Shown: positions 16,427-25,358, counted from the first letter of the stretch. The stretch: 64,000 nucleotides of DNA from Cytobacillus sp. S13-E01 (GCF_029193815.1 NZ_JARFVC010000004.1:62001-126000); one strand, 5' to 3'. Notes: generated by a model from the letters alone, not told the origin. Numbers and translations: made by a program.

Positions 16427-17305
16427 ATGATCCATCGATTTAGTGATTTTCATCCAGTTGTTACTTTCATCTACTATGTAGGGGCACTATCTTTAGTCAT
16501 GCTCCTTTTACATCCTGTCTTTTTGGTGCTTGGGTTTCTCACTATTTTAGCGATAAACTTTGTCCAAGACCGCTTTGAAGGACTAAAACGATGGCTTTTT
16601 TTGATCATTACAAGTGGACTATTTATCTTCATTTTAAATCCACTTTTTAATGAGAGAGGGCGCTATGTATTATTTGAACTTGCTAGTCATCGCATCACAT
16701 TGGAAGCGGTCGTATATGGTGGAATGACAGCTTTGTCAATCATCAGTGTCATTTTGTTATTTGTATCATACAACGAGGTGATGGCGCCAAATAAACTTTT
16801 ATACCTTTTTTCGAAATTTCTTCCGCAATTTGCCGTGCTACTTATGTTAACGCTTCGTTTTATTCCGCTGATGAGAAGAAGGTTAGCAGAAATTGCAGCT
16901 GTTCAAAGTAGTAAAGGGATCCAAGTCTTACAGGGGCGTTGGCAGAATAAGGCGAAAAATGGCTTACTCTATGTACAGGTTTTACTTACCTACTCACTGG
17001 AGGAAGCGATTCAAACTGCTGACTCAATGAAAGCAAGAGGATATGGTAGTGGCGCCCGGTCAACATACGAACATTTCCTCCTAAAAAAATCAGATATAAG
17101 TGCAATTGCTTATCTAGTGATTGTTTTTGCTGGAGTTATTTTTGAACGATTTAATGGGTTTGGCTATTTAAACATTTATCCTGTGATGGAGTCTATGAAA
17201 ATGTCAAGCATGGAGATGGTTGTACTTTCGGGTTATTTAGTGTTTTTACTATTTCCACTACTAGTTGAAGGATGGGGGCAACTCAGATGGCGCATATTGA
17301 AGTAA
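16427..17305 (+). CDS. ECF transporter T component (EcfT/CbiQ family)
   Basis: 292 aa membrane protein with about six to seven hydrophobic segments. The coupling-helix region contains RFIPLMRRRLAEIAAVQSSKGI and ADSMKARGYGSGARST, the Ala-Arg-Gly signatures by which EcfT contacts the ATPases. Start ATG 16427 follows GAAAGGAC. The 3' end overlaps the EcfA gene, so expression is translationally coupled. Being private to this operon, it indicates a group I-type, dedicated ECF transporter rather than one sharing the housekeeping EcfAAT module. Confidence 0.92.
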   Translation: MIHRFSDFHPVVTFIYYVGALSLVMLLLHPVFLVLGFLTILAINFVQDRFEGLKRWLFLIITSGLFIFILNPLFNERGRYVLFELASHRITLEAVVYGGMTALSIISVILLFVSYNEVMAPNKLLYLFSKFLPQFAVLLMLTLRFIPLMRRRLAEIAAVQSSKGIQVLQGRWQNKAKNGLLYVQVLLTYSLEEAIQTADSMKARGYGSGARSTYEHFLLKKSDISAIAYLVIVFAGVIFERFNGFGYLNIYPVMESMKMSSMEMVVLSGYLVFLLFPLLVEGWGQLRWRILK

Positions 17306-18912
17306 GCAGTCTAACCTTTACGTATCCAGATGCGCCTGAGGCCGCACTTTTGGATCTTTCTTTAACAGTTGAAAAAGGACAATTTGTCGTTCTCTTCGGT
17401 TCCTCAGGTAGCGGGAAAAGTACGCTTTTACATTTGTTAAAAAAAGAAATTCAACCCCATGGTACATTGACTGGTGATATCCACGTCAATGGGGATTCCA
17501 TGGATATTGGCTTCGTTTTTCAAGACCCGGAAAATCAAGTAGTCGCAGATGAAGTTCTTCATGAAATTGTCTTCGGCCTTGAAAATAGTGGATTGTCTAC
17601 AAATGAAATGAGAAACAGGGTTGCTGAAATGGTTCACTTTTTCGGATCCGTTCACCTCTTACATCGTAAAACACATGAGCTTTCTGGTGGTCAAAAACAA
17701 CAAATTAATCTAGCGTCAGTGCTTTTAATGCAACCTGATCTTTTACTGCTAGATGAACCAACTGCACAGCTTGACCCAGTAAGCGCTCGTGAATTTTTAG
17801 ACATGCTTATGCGATTAAATGAAGAATTCGGAATGACGATCATCATTGCCGAACACCGGTTAGATGACGTTTTTACAATGGCCGATAAAATAGTAATGCT
17901 GGAAAATGGTAGAGTGAAGCATGAAGGTGAACCGCGAGATGTGATTGAAAAGCTATGGAGTTCAAAAGGACAAGCTGCGTTTGTTCCTAGTATACCTTCC
18001 TTCTATATGAGCATGGAAGGTAGCTGTAAAAAAATACCCTTGAATGTAAAAGCGGGAAGGCGCTTTGTTCAAAGTTTATCAATTTCACAAGGTGCAGAGC
18101 AAATTCATAAAGCAGAAAATGATGAACCAGTGTTGTTGCAGGTTAAAAATGTATTCTACCAATATGACAAAAAGAGCGACCTCATTTTAAAAGAAGTTGA
18201 TTTTTTACTCCAAAAAGGAGAAACATATGCTTTATTAGGTGGCAATGGTTCGGGGAAATCGACTTTACTGAAAGTGATGTGTGGGATTCTCCATCCACAA
18301 CGCGGGCAAGTGTTCCTTCACGATAAACCTTTAAAGTCATGGAAAAGCAAAGATATAGCTGGGAAAATCGGCTATTTACCGCAAAATCCAAAGCTGTTTT
18401 TTATTCATGACACAGTCGAGCTAGAAATTCAAGAAACAATGAAACAATGGGGAATTACAGATAGAGCAGAAGTTAATCAAATCCTTGATAGATTAGGGAT
18501 TTTACATCTAACGGGGAGTCATCCCTATGATCTTAGTGGCGGCGAACTCCAAAAAGCAGCACTCGCTTGTTTGCTAATTAGGAAGCCAGTAGTTCTAATC
18601 CTTGATGAACCAACGAAGGGCCTTGATCCTGTCTCAAAAGAAAACTTGGTGATGATCCTTGGCAAGCTAAAAGAAGAAGAACTCACGATTTTAATGGCAA
18701 CACATGACGTCGAATTTGCAGCCCAGCACGCAACAAAATGTGGAATGATGTTTGAAGGGAAAATCACCTCAGAAGACTCACCAAGAAATTTCTTTAAAGG
18801 TAATTTCTTTTATACAACGATGATTCAGAGACTATTCCGTTTAATGCCTGACACCAACATTGTGACACTAAAGGAGGCAGTGCGAGCATGCTCACTAAAC
18901 AAAAACTTGTAA
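17287..18912 (+). CDS. Double ATPase EcfA (two nucleotide-binding domains fused)
   Basis: 541 aa; ATG 17287 preferred over 17272 because GGGGGCAACTCAG gives it a ribosome site. First ATPase: Walker A GSSGSGKST, Q-loop FQDPENQVV, signature LSGGQKQQI, Walker B LLLLDEPTAQLDP and IIAEHR. Second ATPase (from ~residue 285): GGNGSGKST, GYLPQNPKLFF, LSGGELQKAALA, LILDEPTKGLDP and ATHD. Both sites look catalytically complete. The fusion replaces the usual EcfA1-EcfA2 pair. It overlaps ecfT by 19 nt and the S-component gene by 25 nt. Confidence 0.93.
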   Translation: MAHIEVSSLTFTYPDAPEAALLDLSLTVEKGQFVVLFGSSGSGKSTLLHLLKKEIQPHGTLTGDIHVNGDSMDIGFVFQDPENQVVADEVLHEIVFGLENSGLSTNEMRNRVAEMVHFFGSVHLLHRKTHELSGGQKQQINLASVLLMQPDLLLLDEPTAQLDPVSAREFLDMLMRLNEEFGMTIIIAEHRLDDVFTMADKIVMLENGRVKHEGEPRDVIEKLWSSKGQAAFVPSIPSFYMSMEGSCKKIPLNVKAGRRFVQSLSISQGAEQIHKAENDEPVLLQVKNVFYQYDKKSDLILKEVDFLLQKGETYALLGGNGSGKSTLLKVMCGILHPQRGQVFLHDKPLKSWKSKDIAGKIGYLPQNPKLFFIHDTVELEIQETMKQWGITDRAEVNQILDRLGILHLTGSHPYDLSGGELQKAALACLLIRKPVVLILDEPTKGLDPVSKENLVMILGKLKEEELTILMATHDVEFAAQHATKCGMMFEGKITSEDSPRNFFKGNFFYTTMIQRLFRLMPDTNIVTLKEAVRACSLNKNL

Positions 18913-19580
18913 CGTTCTCTTTGCTTTCGCTCCTCGGTGCGCTATTGCTTCTATCGGTTTGGTGGGAAGACTATTATTTATATTTGAGCCTAGGAGTTGC
19001 ATTGACCGCTATCCTCCTTTTAGTAACACGATTTGAAAGACGACAAATTGAAGCAAGGGAATTAGTATTACTTGCGGTATTAGCAGCAATTGCCACTGTT
19101 AGCCGGGTTCCATTCGCAAGTATTCCAAGCGTCCAACCGACTACCTTTATCATCATGATGGCCGGCCTCGTATTCGGTGCCGGGAGCGGGTTCATCATTG
19201 GCGCAGTCGCTGCACTTGCTTCTAATATGATTTTAGGACAAGGTCCATGGACGCCATGGCAAATGGTCGCCTGGGGCTTAGTCGGATTTAGTGCCGGACT
19301 TCTACGAAAAAGAAAAATTATGCAGGTCACCTGGGGTAGAATCCTTTTCGGTATTGCCTGGGGCTTCCTATTTGGAGCAATCATGAACCTTTGGGGCCTA
19401 CTTGCTTTTACCCAATCAGGTAGTGAATTAGATACGAACATACTTTTATCATACTTCGCAGGAAGTGCGTTATTTGACATTATGCACTCAGTATCCAATG
19501 TCATTTTTTTATTGGTGTTTGGTGGGGTATGGATTAAAATTTTGACGAGGTTTAAGCGGAAGTATGGGTTGTTGGAATAG
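18888..19580 (+). CDS. ECF transporter S component, CbrT-like (cobalamin)
   Basis: 230 aa, six predicted membrane helices. N-terminal helices precede an S-component core with ATVSRVPFASIPSVQPTTFI, GLVFGAGSGFIIGAVAALAS and GQGPWTPWQMVAWGLVGFSA; the ATPase/EcfT-docking Ala-x-x-x-Ala spacing is visible (LLAVLAAIATV). The QGPWTPWQM segment is typical of S components found in cobalamin-regulated ECF loci such as lactobacillar CbrT. AAGGAGG lies 11 nt before ATG 18888. Last gene of the riboswitch operon; no clear terminator follows. Substrate cobalamin is inferred from the riboswitch and family. Confidence 0.85.
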   Translation: MLTKQKLVTFSLLSLLGALLLLSVWWEDYYLYLSLGVALTAILLLVTRFERRQIEARELVLLAVLAAIATVSRVPFASIPSVQPTTFIIMMAGLVFGAGSGFIIGAVAALASNMILGQGPWTPWQMVAWGLVGFSAGLLRKRKIMQVTWGRILFGIAWGFLFGAIMNLWGLLAFTQSGSELDTNILLSYFAGSALFDIMHSVSNVIFLLVFGGVWIKILTRFKRKYGLLE

Positions 19581-19882
19581 GGGGAATAGTCTATTGCTGA
19601 TAAGACTTACTGGTAGGTTTTAAAGCAACATTACTATTTATCTATTCCACTATATAATCATTATGTTTTCTCGAGGCAATAAAACACTTCTCAATTCCCT
19701 CAACTTCATTTTAATTACCCTAAAATACGTGAACCTTTACAATTCACTATGAAAATGTACCGTTTTTTCCAGTTTCCAATTTTACAACAAATCACCACCT
19801 CTCACCCAAAATTTCTGATAATATAGTATAGTAATAGTTTGATAGAAAGTCTTCTATCAGCATTTGAGGGGGGATCCGCATC
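19581..19882 (+). promoter_or_regulatory. Leader region of the sensor kinase with an inverted repeat
   Basis: No gene is seen. Near the 3' end a TATAGTATAGTAAT block (likely -10 area, ~19820) is followed by TGATAGAA-AGTC-TTCTATCA (~19838-19859), a perfect 8-bp inverted repeat 20 bp before the kinase start. It could be an autoregulatory operator or a leader hairpin. Confidence 0.45.
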
Positions 19883-21481
19883 ATGAATAAGAAGAAAGCG
19901 ATTTCACTTCAAGCGAAGATTGTAGGACTCATAGTTGGGCTAATCATTACTATAACTCTTTTAATATCTGTTATTAATGGTTATTTTGAATATAAACAAA
20001 CCGAGGAATATATGGGGAAGCAGGCGCTCCAGGTTGCGATAGCAGTATCGTTAATGCCGTCTATTGTGAAGGCGTTTGAGCTAGAGGACCCAGCGGAAAC
20101 GATTCAGCCAATTGCACAAAAGATTCGCAAAGAAATTGGAGCAGAGTATATTGTCGTCGGCAACAAGGATGGTGTTCGATACTCACATCGTTATGACTAT
20201 AAATTAGGTGAGCAGATGGTTGGAGGAGACAATGATCAAGCCCTCATTTATGGTCAGTATTATATTTCAAAAGCTGAAGGGTCATTGGGCCCAGCGTTAC
20301 GAGGTAAAGCGCCGATTTTTAATGACAATAACGAAATAATTGGAATTGTTTCTGTAGGTTATTTGCTTGAAGATATAAGGGCGATTATTGTTAACAGGAT
20401 CATCAAGGTGAGTGTTCCTGCAATGATTGTTTTAGTATTTGGTATTACTTGCGGTGTTTTATTAGCTCGTAATATTAGAACAGCTATTTTAGGACTCGAA
20501 CCTTATGAGATCGCCTCATTATATAGGGAAAGAAGTGCCATTTTGTCTGCCGTTAAAGAGGGTATTATCGCAATCGATGAACAAGGGACGATTACCTTAA
20601 TAAACCAGTCAGCACAGGACATTATCGGAATTGAAGAAGATGTTACTCATAAAAAAATCGAGCAGGTCCTCACAAATACTGGAATGTATGAAGTACTAAA
20701 GACAGGGCTTCCGCAAAAAGATAGAGAAATGCTGATAAGGAACCGAACAGTGGTCGTGAACCGTACGCCAATTTTAGAAAAGGGCAAGATTGTTGGCGTT
20801 GTTTCAAGCTTTCGTGATAAAACGGAATTGAAAAAAATGATTACTACATTAACTGAGGTTAAGAAGTATTCAGAGGGGCTTAGAGCTCAAACACATGAAT
20901 TCTCTAACAAGCTCTATGTACTTTCAGGGTTGATGCAGTTGGGAAAATATAATGAGGCAATTGCAATGATTCAAGAAGAATCATTTATTATTGATAGACA
21001 ACATAAAGTACTGTTTGAGCAGATTTTAGATACGAAAATACAAGCAATCTTGTTAGGGAAACTAGGAATGGCTTCTGAAAAAAGAATTGATTTTAAAATT
21101 GATGAAAATAGTTCAATAGACACGTTGCCAGACCATATTTCGGCGACTGACATTATTACGGTAATTGGAAATTTAGTGGACAATGCCTTTGATGCTGTTG
21201 AGAAAAATGATATAAAAAAGGTTTCCTTCTTTACAATTGATATTGGTGATGATGTGATAATTGAAGTCACGGATAATGGCCCAGGTATACCTATTGAAAA
21301 ACTTGAGCAAATATTTGGTATAGGTTTTTCAACGAAAGGTATGAAGGATAGAGGCTATGGTTTAGCGATCGTAAAACAGATAGTCGATGTGTTGGGTGGA
21401 ACGATCGAAATTCAAGACATTTTAGACGGAGGCACTATATTCTCCGTTTATTTACCTAGGAAGAGGAGGGAAGAGGCATGA
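19883..21481 (+). CDS. CitA/DcuS-type sensor histidine kinase
   Basis: 532 aa. Two transmembrane helices (~14-34 and ~173-195) bracket an extracytoplasmic single-Cache/PDC sensor with IVVGNKDGVRYSHRYDYKLG, the motif type that binds C4-dicarboxylates or citrate. A cytoplasmic PAS domain (AVKEGIIAIDEQGTITLINQ) and a HisKA-like region LRAQTHEFSNKLYVLSGLMQ with the phospho-accepting His follow, then the ATPase with NLVDNAFDAVEKN and DNGPGIP. GAGGGGGG precedes ATG 19883. It overlaps its regulator gene by 4 nt. The tctCBA transporter downstream suggests the ligand is a tricarboxylate such as citrate. Confidence 0.92.
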   Translation: MNKKKAISLQAKIVGLIVGLIITITLLISVINGYFEYKQTEEYMGKQALQVAIAVSLMPSIVKAFELEDPAETIQPIAQKIRKEIGAEYIVVGNKDGVRYSHRYDYKLGEQMVGGDNDQALIYGQYYISKAEGSLGPALRGKAPIFNDNNEIIGIVSVGYLLEDIRAIIVNRIIKVSVPAMIVLVFGITCGVLLARNIRTAILGLEPYEIASLYRERSAILSAVKEGIIAIDEQGTITLINQSAQDIIGIEEDVTHKKIEQVLTNTGMYEVLKTGLPQKDREMLIRNRTVVVNRTPILEKGKIVGVVSSFRDKTELKKMITTLTEVKKYSEGLRAQTHEFSNKLYVLSGLMQLGKYNEAIAMIQEESFIIDRQHKVLFEQILDTKIQAILLGKLGMASEKRIDFKIDENSSIDTLPDHISATDIITVIGNLVDNAFDAVEKNDIKKVSFFTIDIGDDVIIEVTDNGPGIPIEKLEQIFGIGFSTKGMKDRGYGLAIVKQIVDVLGGTIEIQDILDGGTIFSVYLPRKRREEA

Positions 21482-22164
21482 TTAAAGTAGTGATTGCTGA
21501 AGATGATTTTAGAGTCGCATCGATACATGAACAATTTTTAAGTAAAATTAAAGGTGTCCATGTGGTTGGTAAAGCATTAAATGCAAAGGAGACAAGCGAA
21601 TTATTAGAGCAAAACGAAGTTGACCTCCTGTTGCTTGATGTCTATATGCCAGATAAGCTAGGTACCTCCCTGCTTCCAGAGATCCGAGGGCATCACCCTA
21701 AAGTAGACATTATCATGATTACGGCAGCAACTGAAAAAGAAGTAGTTGAAGATTCAATTCGTAACGGAGTGCTCGATTATATCATTAAACCTGTCACACT
21801 TGAAAGATTTACAAATGCGATCGATAAATATAAAAAGCGAAAAAACCTTTTCACACAGCAGCAAGAGTTTGATCAAGAATTAGTAGATACGGTAATTGGT
21901 AATAGCATCTCTTCACCCATTGAAAGTGAGCTTCCAAAGGGAATTGATCCACTAACCCTGAAAAAAGTACGTGAAATTATGAACCAGCTAAAAAAGGGTG
22001 TGAATGCTGAAGAAGTGGGAGAATATCTCGGTGCCTCTAGAACAACAGCCAGACGCTATTTAGAGTATTTAATTTCTGTTGAATTGGCAAAAGCTGAGCT
22101 AGAATACGGCATAGTCGGAAGACCCGAGCGAAAATATTATTTAACAAAAAGCACTAATGATTAG
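21478..22164 (+). CDS. CitB/DctR-type response regulator
   Basis: 228 aa. Receiver domain with the acidic pair AEDD, phosphorylation site LLLLDVYMPD, the switch residue TAAT and conserved Lys in YIIKPVT. The C-terminal DNA-binding part (KVREIMNQLKKGVNAEEVGE, LGASRTTARRYLEYL) is the CitB-family helix-turn-helix. ATGA overlap with the kinase gene means coupled translation. Likely activates tctCBA in response to the sensor. The last codons are built into the terminator hairpin. Confidence 0.92.
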   Translation: MIKVVIAEDDFRVASIHEQFLSKIKGVHVVGKALNAKETSELLEQNEVDLLLLDVYMPDKLGTSLLPEIRGHHPKVDIIMITAATEKEVVEDSIRNGVLDYIIKPVTLERFTNAIDKYKKRKNLFTQQQEFDQELVDTVIGNSISSPIESELPKGIDPLTLKKVREIMNQLKKGVNAEEVGEYLGASRTTARRYLEYLISVELAKAELEYGIVGRPERKYYLTKSTND

Positions 22165-22176
22165 TGCTTTTTTTGG
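22147..22176 (+). terminator. Terminator overlapping the regulator stop codon
   Basis: AAAAGCACTAA / TTAGTGCTTTT stem with a 3-nt loop and T7; the stop codon lies in the right arm. Confidence 0.9.
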
Positions 22177-22180
22177 TTGT

Positions 22181-22415
22181 TAAGGAATTTATAAAATTGT
22201 AAGGTTGTGTATAACTTCGAGTTTTTGTCTATCTACGTCCAGCTCCAGGCGCCATCGGCTCTATGGTATAAGTCAATCCGTCCGGAAGGTAAAGAACAAC
22301 CTTCCAGCCGGCTTGTCTTATGCTTGACTTGCACAGGATGTGCTGATGTCGATGTTCGCCACAGGACGTGGCGGGTTTTAATCGACGCTCAGGTAAGCGG
22401 ACGCGCCTTGCGCTA
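22181..22415. repeat. Dispersed modular hairpin repeat, long copy
   Basis: Starts with the 59-bp leader identical to 6451-6509, then AGCTCCAGGCGCCATCGGCTCTATGGTATAAG, a variant stem-loop GGAAGGT..ACCTTCC, the TTATGCTTGACTTGCACAGG link, the GCCACAGGACGTGGC hairpin, and a diverged right end GCGGACGCGCCTTGCGC. It carries leader and central modules together, unlike most other copies here. Confidence 0.85.
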
Positions 22416-22427
22416 TTGTTCGAAATC

Positions 22428-22515
22428 AAAATTTATATCCATAAATTCTAAAACGTATAAGTTCAACTACGCCTTTGTCTTCGCCCCTTTGGCTCACCAC
22501 TCGGCGAGTTTTCTT
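22428..22515. repeat. Second dispersed repeat family, copy 1
   Basis: About 88 bp (TTATATCCATAAATTCTAAA..., TTCAACTACGCCTTTGTCTTCG, TCGGCGAGTTTTCTTT) roughly three-quarters identical to 29770-29859. No coding potential is apparent. It directly abuts the 51-bp minisatellite. Confidence 0.65.
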
Positions 22516-22540
22516 TGTAATATCAGAAGAAGAGCAATCA

Positions 22541-23062
22541 GATGCCCGAAATCGCGAAAAAAACAGAAAACGGTAACCAAAACAGCAGTCTGATGCCCGA
22601 AACTCCGCAAAAAATAAAAAACGGTAACCAAAACAGCAGTCTGATGCCCGAAATTCCGTAAAAAATAAAAAACGGTAACCAAAACAACAATCTGATGCCC
22701 GAAATCGCGATAAAAATAAAAAACGGTAACCAAAACAGCAGTCTGATGCCCGAAATTCCGTAAAAAATAAAAAACGGTAACCAAAACAACAATCTGATGC
22801 CCGAAATCGCGAAAAAAACAGAAAACGGTATCCAAAACAGCAGTCTGATGCCCGAAATTCCGTAAAAAATAAAAAACGGTAACCAAAACAACAATCTGAT
22901 GCCCGAAATCGCGAAAAAAACAGAAAACGGTAACCAAAACGGCAATCTGATGCCCAAAACTCCGCAAAAAATAAAAAACGGTAACCAAAACAGCAATCAG
23001 ATGCCCGAAACTCCGCAAAAAATAAAAAACGGTAACCAAGAGAACAATCAGATGCCCACGCC
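22541..23062. repeat. 51-bp minisatellite, ten tandem units
   Basis: The word GATGCCC begins at 22541, 22592, 22643, 22694, 22745, 22796, 22847, 22898, 22949, 23000 and 23051, an exact 51-bp period. Each unit has GATGCCCGAAA, then TCGCG or TCCGYA, an A-rich tract, AAAACGGTAACCAAAAC and AGCAGTCT or ACAATCT. Three sub-types (ATCGCGAAA, ACTCCGCAAA, ATTCCGTAAA) alternate. Because 51 is a multiple of three, long open frames appear on the minus strand and a short one on the plus strand; none has a ribosome site or signal and I do not treat them as genes. Confidence 0.95.
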
Positions 23063-23082
23063 AACCAATCTAATGTTATTCA

Positions 23083-24012
23083 CTAGGATTTAATAAAATA
23101 GGAAGACCCACTATGCCCCATTATTCTAAAGTGTTTTGCAAGAATCCTTCGAATAGTTTTCTTTGACTCAATTATTTTGCACCAATCATAAATAATATTT
23201 GTTGTTATTTTTTTATCCGGAAAAAGAAAATGAAATTCTTCAACGCTTCGTATAACCGCAGATTCTACCCTTTCTCTGCAAGAACATTTACTACATACCA
23301 ATGTTCTTTCTTTAAAGGTAGCAGCATTAATATCAACAAGTAACGAGTGACAATTTACACAAATGATTCCTTTATGCAATTGATCATAATTATACTCAGG
23401 TATTTTTTTATATGGTGAATTTTCTAAATGACAAGACAGTAATTGTTTTGCCAACTTTAGGTGCTTATCATTTAACTTTGATAACTCTACATTAGTATTG
23501 TTGTTAAAAAACCGCTTAATCTGTCCCGGAAAAATAATAGGGAGGTTTAATGGAGCTTGATATAGGTAAAAATCGGGGTTTATGAAGACAATGTATGGTT
23601 CGATTGTAAAATTCCAACCAAGATCTTGGAGTAATCTTCGCAATAAGGATTCACTTCGATTCAGCTGAAGGAGGGGATTCTTTATTTCAGTTCGAGTGAT
23701 TGAATACCATATTTTAGATTCAATATAAAAATCACCTTCATAATTTTTTACTTCGAAAAAATAAATCTTCTCTTTAGAGATTAGCAGAGTATCAATTTGA
23801 AAGACCGTGTTATTATTTTCAAGAAGTAAATCATTTAGAACAATGTAATCTTCGGTTAGCTTCTCTGTTAACGAGTCAAATTGTTGTTCACCTGAGAAGC
23901 CTTTTTCAAGATTTAAGTAATAATTCACTTCTTTAACTGTTAAATTGCTACGGTTATACAAACTTCGAAGAACCTTTAATTCTTCTGTTTCATAACGAGG
24001 TTTAAATATCAT
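23083..24012 (-). CDS. NERD-domain nuclease-related protein with C-terminal zinc knuckle
   Basis: 309 aa from ATG 24012, chosen because AAGGA lies 8 nt upstream; upstream ATGs at 24057 and 24021 lack one. The NERD domain (~30-150) shows GFSGEQQFD and the nuclease-like core QIDTLLISKEKIYFFEVKNY, in which D and E-x-K fit the active site of the restriction-endonuclease fold. A CVNCH...CSKCSC zinc-binding pair follows (~220-265), then a basic helical tail (TIRRILAKHF). Proteins of this layout are frequent in Bacillus; their biology is not known, although DNA processing or defence has been proposed for NERD domains. It lies convergent to the minisatellite. Confidence 0.85.
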   Translation of the reverse strand: MIFKPRYETEELKVLRSLYNRSNLTVKEVNYYLNLEKGFSGEQQFDSLTEKLTEDYIVLNDLLLENNNTVFQIDTLLISKEKIYFFEVKNYEGDFYIESKIWYSITRTEIKNPLLQLNRSESLLRRLLQDLGWNFTIEPYIVFINPDFYLYQAPLNLPIIFPGQIKRFFNNNTNVELSKLNDKHLKLAKQLLSCHLENSPYKKIPEYNYDQLHKGIICVNCHSLLVDINAATFKERTLVCSKCSCRERVESAVIRSVEEFHFLFPDKKITTNIIYDWCKIIESKKTIRRILAKHFRIMGHSGSSYFIKS

Positions 24013-24306
24013 ATTCCACATCCTTATCGAAAAGTATAAATTAATTTTATAAAACATTACCTATATTTTCAAGTGACAGATTTTTAACCTTTCTATGTCT
24101 ACTGTATGGAAAAAATTTGAAAAATTATTTATAACATGAAGAAGCGTCAATACTTCGTTTCTTCTTCATTAGGGAATTTTCCCTCCGTGTAAACAAAATG
24201 AACAAAATGCCCAGAAGATACGTTATGAAGGTTAATTTGAAAACGATTACATTTTGAAAATTCTAATCTATAATTCAGTTACAAGGATAAAAATGAAAAG
24301 GGGGAA

Positions 24307-25317
24307 ATGAATGTGAAGAAAAGTCTTAGTATAGTCATGCTATTATTTTTGGTCGCTTTTGCAACAGCTTGTTCTAGCACCACGTCTGGAGGAGAAAACG
24401 CAGATGGTACTTGGAGTCCTGAGAAACCGATAGAAGTAGTTGCTCCAGCAGGTGCCGGTGGTGGTTGGGATACAACGGCTAGAATGGTAACAAAAGTGTT
24501 CGAGGAAGAAAAGATTATCGATCAACGACTTCCAGTTGTAAATAAGCCAGGTGGTGGAGGAGCAGTAGGTTGGTCTTACATCGCGCAAAAGGACGGAAAT
24601 CCTAATTACCTATTTGTTGCATCACCACCATTAGTTCTAGTTCCGTTAAATGGTCAGTCAGAATATGACTATAAAGATTTTACACCAATTGCAAATGTGA
24701 TTGCAGATTACGCTGCTTTTGCAGTAAGAGCAGATGCTAAATGGAATAACTTAACTGAGCTTTTTGATGATATGAAAAAGGATCCATCAAGTGTTAGTGT
24801 AGTTGGAGTATCATCACCAGGTAGTATGGACCACATGCAATTTGTGAAAATTGCGAAGGCTGCTGGTGTTGATATCACAAAGATTAAATATGTATCAGAT
24901 CAAGACGGTGGAGCATTAACTCAGCTTCTAAACGGAAGTGTTGATGTATACTCTGCGGGTACAGCGGAAACGGTTGAACAAGTTCGCGCAGGAAAAGTGA
25001 GAGTACTAGGTATTACTTCTGAAGAACGTTTAGAAGGTGATGTACTATCGGATTTCCCTACTGTAAAAGAACAAGGAATCGATGAAACTTTTGTTAACTG
25101 GAGAGGCTTCTTTGGACCTCCAAATTTAACGGATGCACAATTAAAATACTATGAAGACAAATTTAAAGAGCTAAACGATTCTCCTGCATGGGATGAAATT
25201 CGTAAAAAATATGGCTGGAATGAGTATTTCTTAACTAGTGAAGAATACAAAGAATTGTTAGCCAGTGAAACAATCGCAATGCAAGAGCTGCTTGATGAGT
25301 TAGGCTTAGGAAATTAA
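24307..25317 (+). CDS. tctC: Tripartite tricarboxylate transporter substrate-binding protein
   Basis: 336 aa lipoprotein (lipobox FATAC, Cys ~22) of the Bug/TctC family: KPIEVVAPAGAGGGWDTTAR near the N-terminus with the glycine-rich ligand loop, PGGGGAVGWSYIA, and the second ligand segment SSPGSMDHMQF. ATG 24307 or GTG 24313 may be the start; GGGG spacing suits either. It captures a di- or tricarboxylate outside the membrane for TctAB. A terminator hairpin follows before tctB, which would give more binding protein than permease. Confidence 0.92.
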   Translation: MNVKKSLSIVMLLFLVAFATACSSTTSGGENADGTWSPEKPIEVVAPAGAGGGWDTTARMVTKVFEEEKIIDQRLPVVNKPGGGGAVGWSYIAQKDGNPNYLFVASPPLVLVPLNGQSEYDYKDFTPIANVIADYAAFAVRADAKWNNLTELFDDMKKDPSSVSVVGVSSPGSMDHMQFVKIAKAAGVDITKIKYVSDQDGGALTQLLNGSVDVYSAGTAETVEQVRAGKVRVLGITSEERLEGDVLSDFPTVKEQGIDETFVNWRGFFGPPNLTDAQLKYYEDKFKELNDSPAWDEIRKKYGWNEYFLTSEEYKELLASETIAMQELLDELGLGN

Positions 25318-25358
25318 GGACTTACTTATACTTGATCGATAGTTAGAGCGGTATAGAA

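Noticed and set aside
22541-23062. CRISPR array
   Set aside because: Units are contiguous 51-bp copies with no unique spacers, and no cas genes are present.
22426-23093. Long minus-strand frames (up to 212 aa) and a plus-strand frame across the 51-bp array
   Set aside because: They exist in several frames at once because the unit length is a multiple of three; there is no ribosome site, signal or family match.
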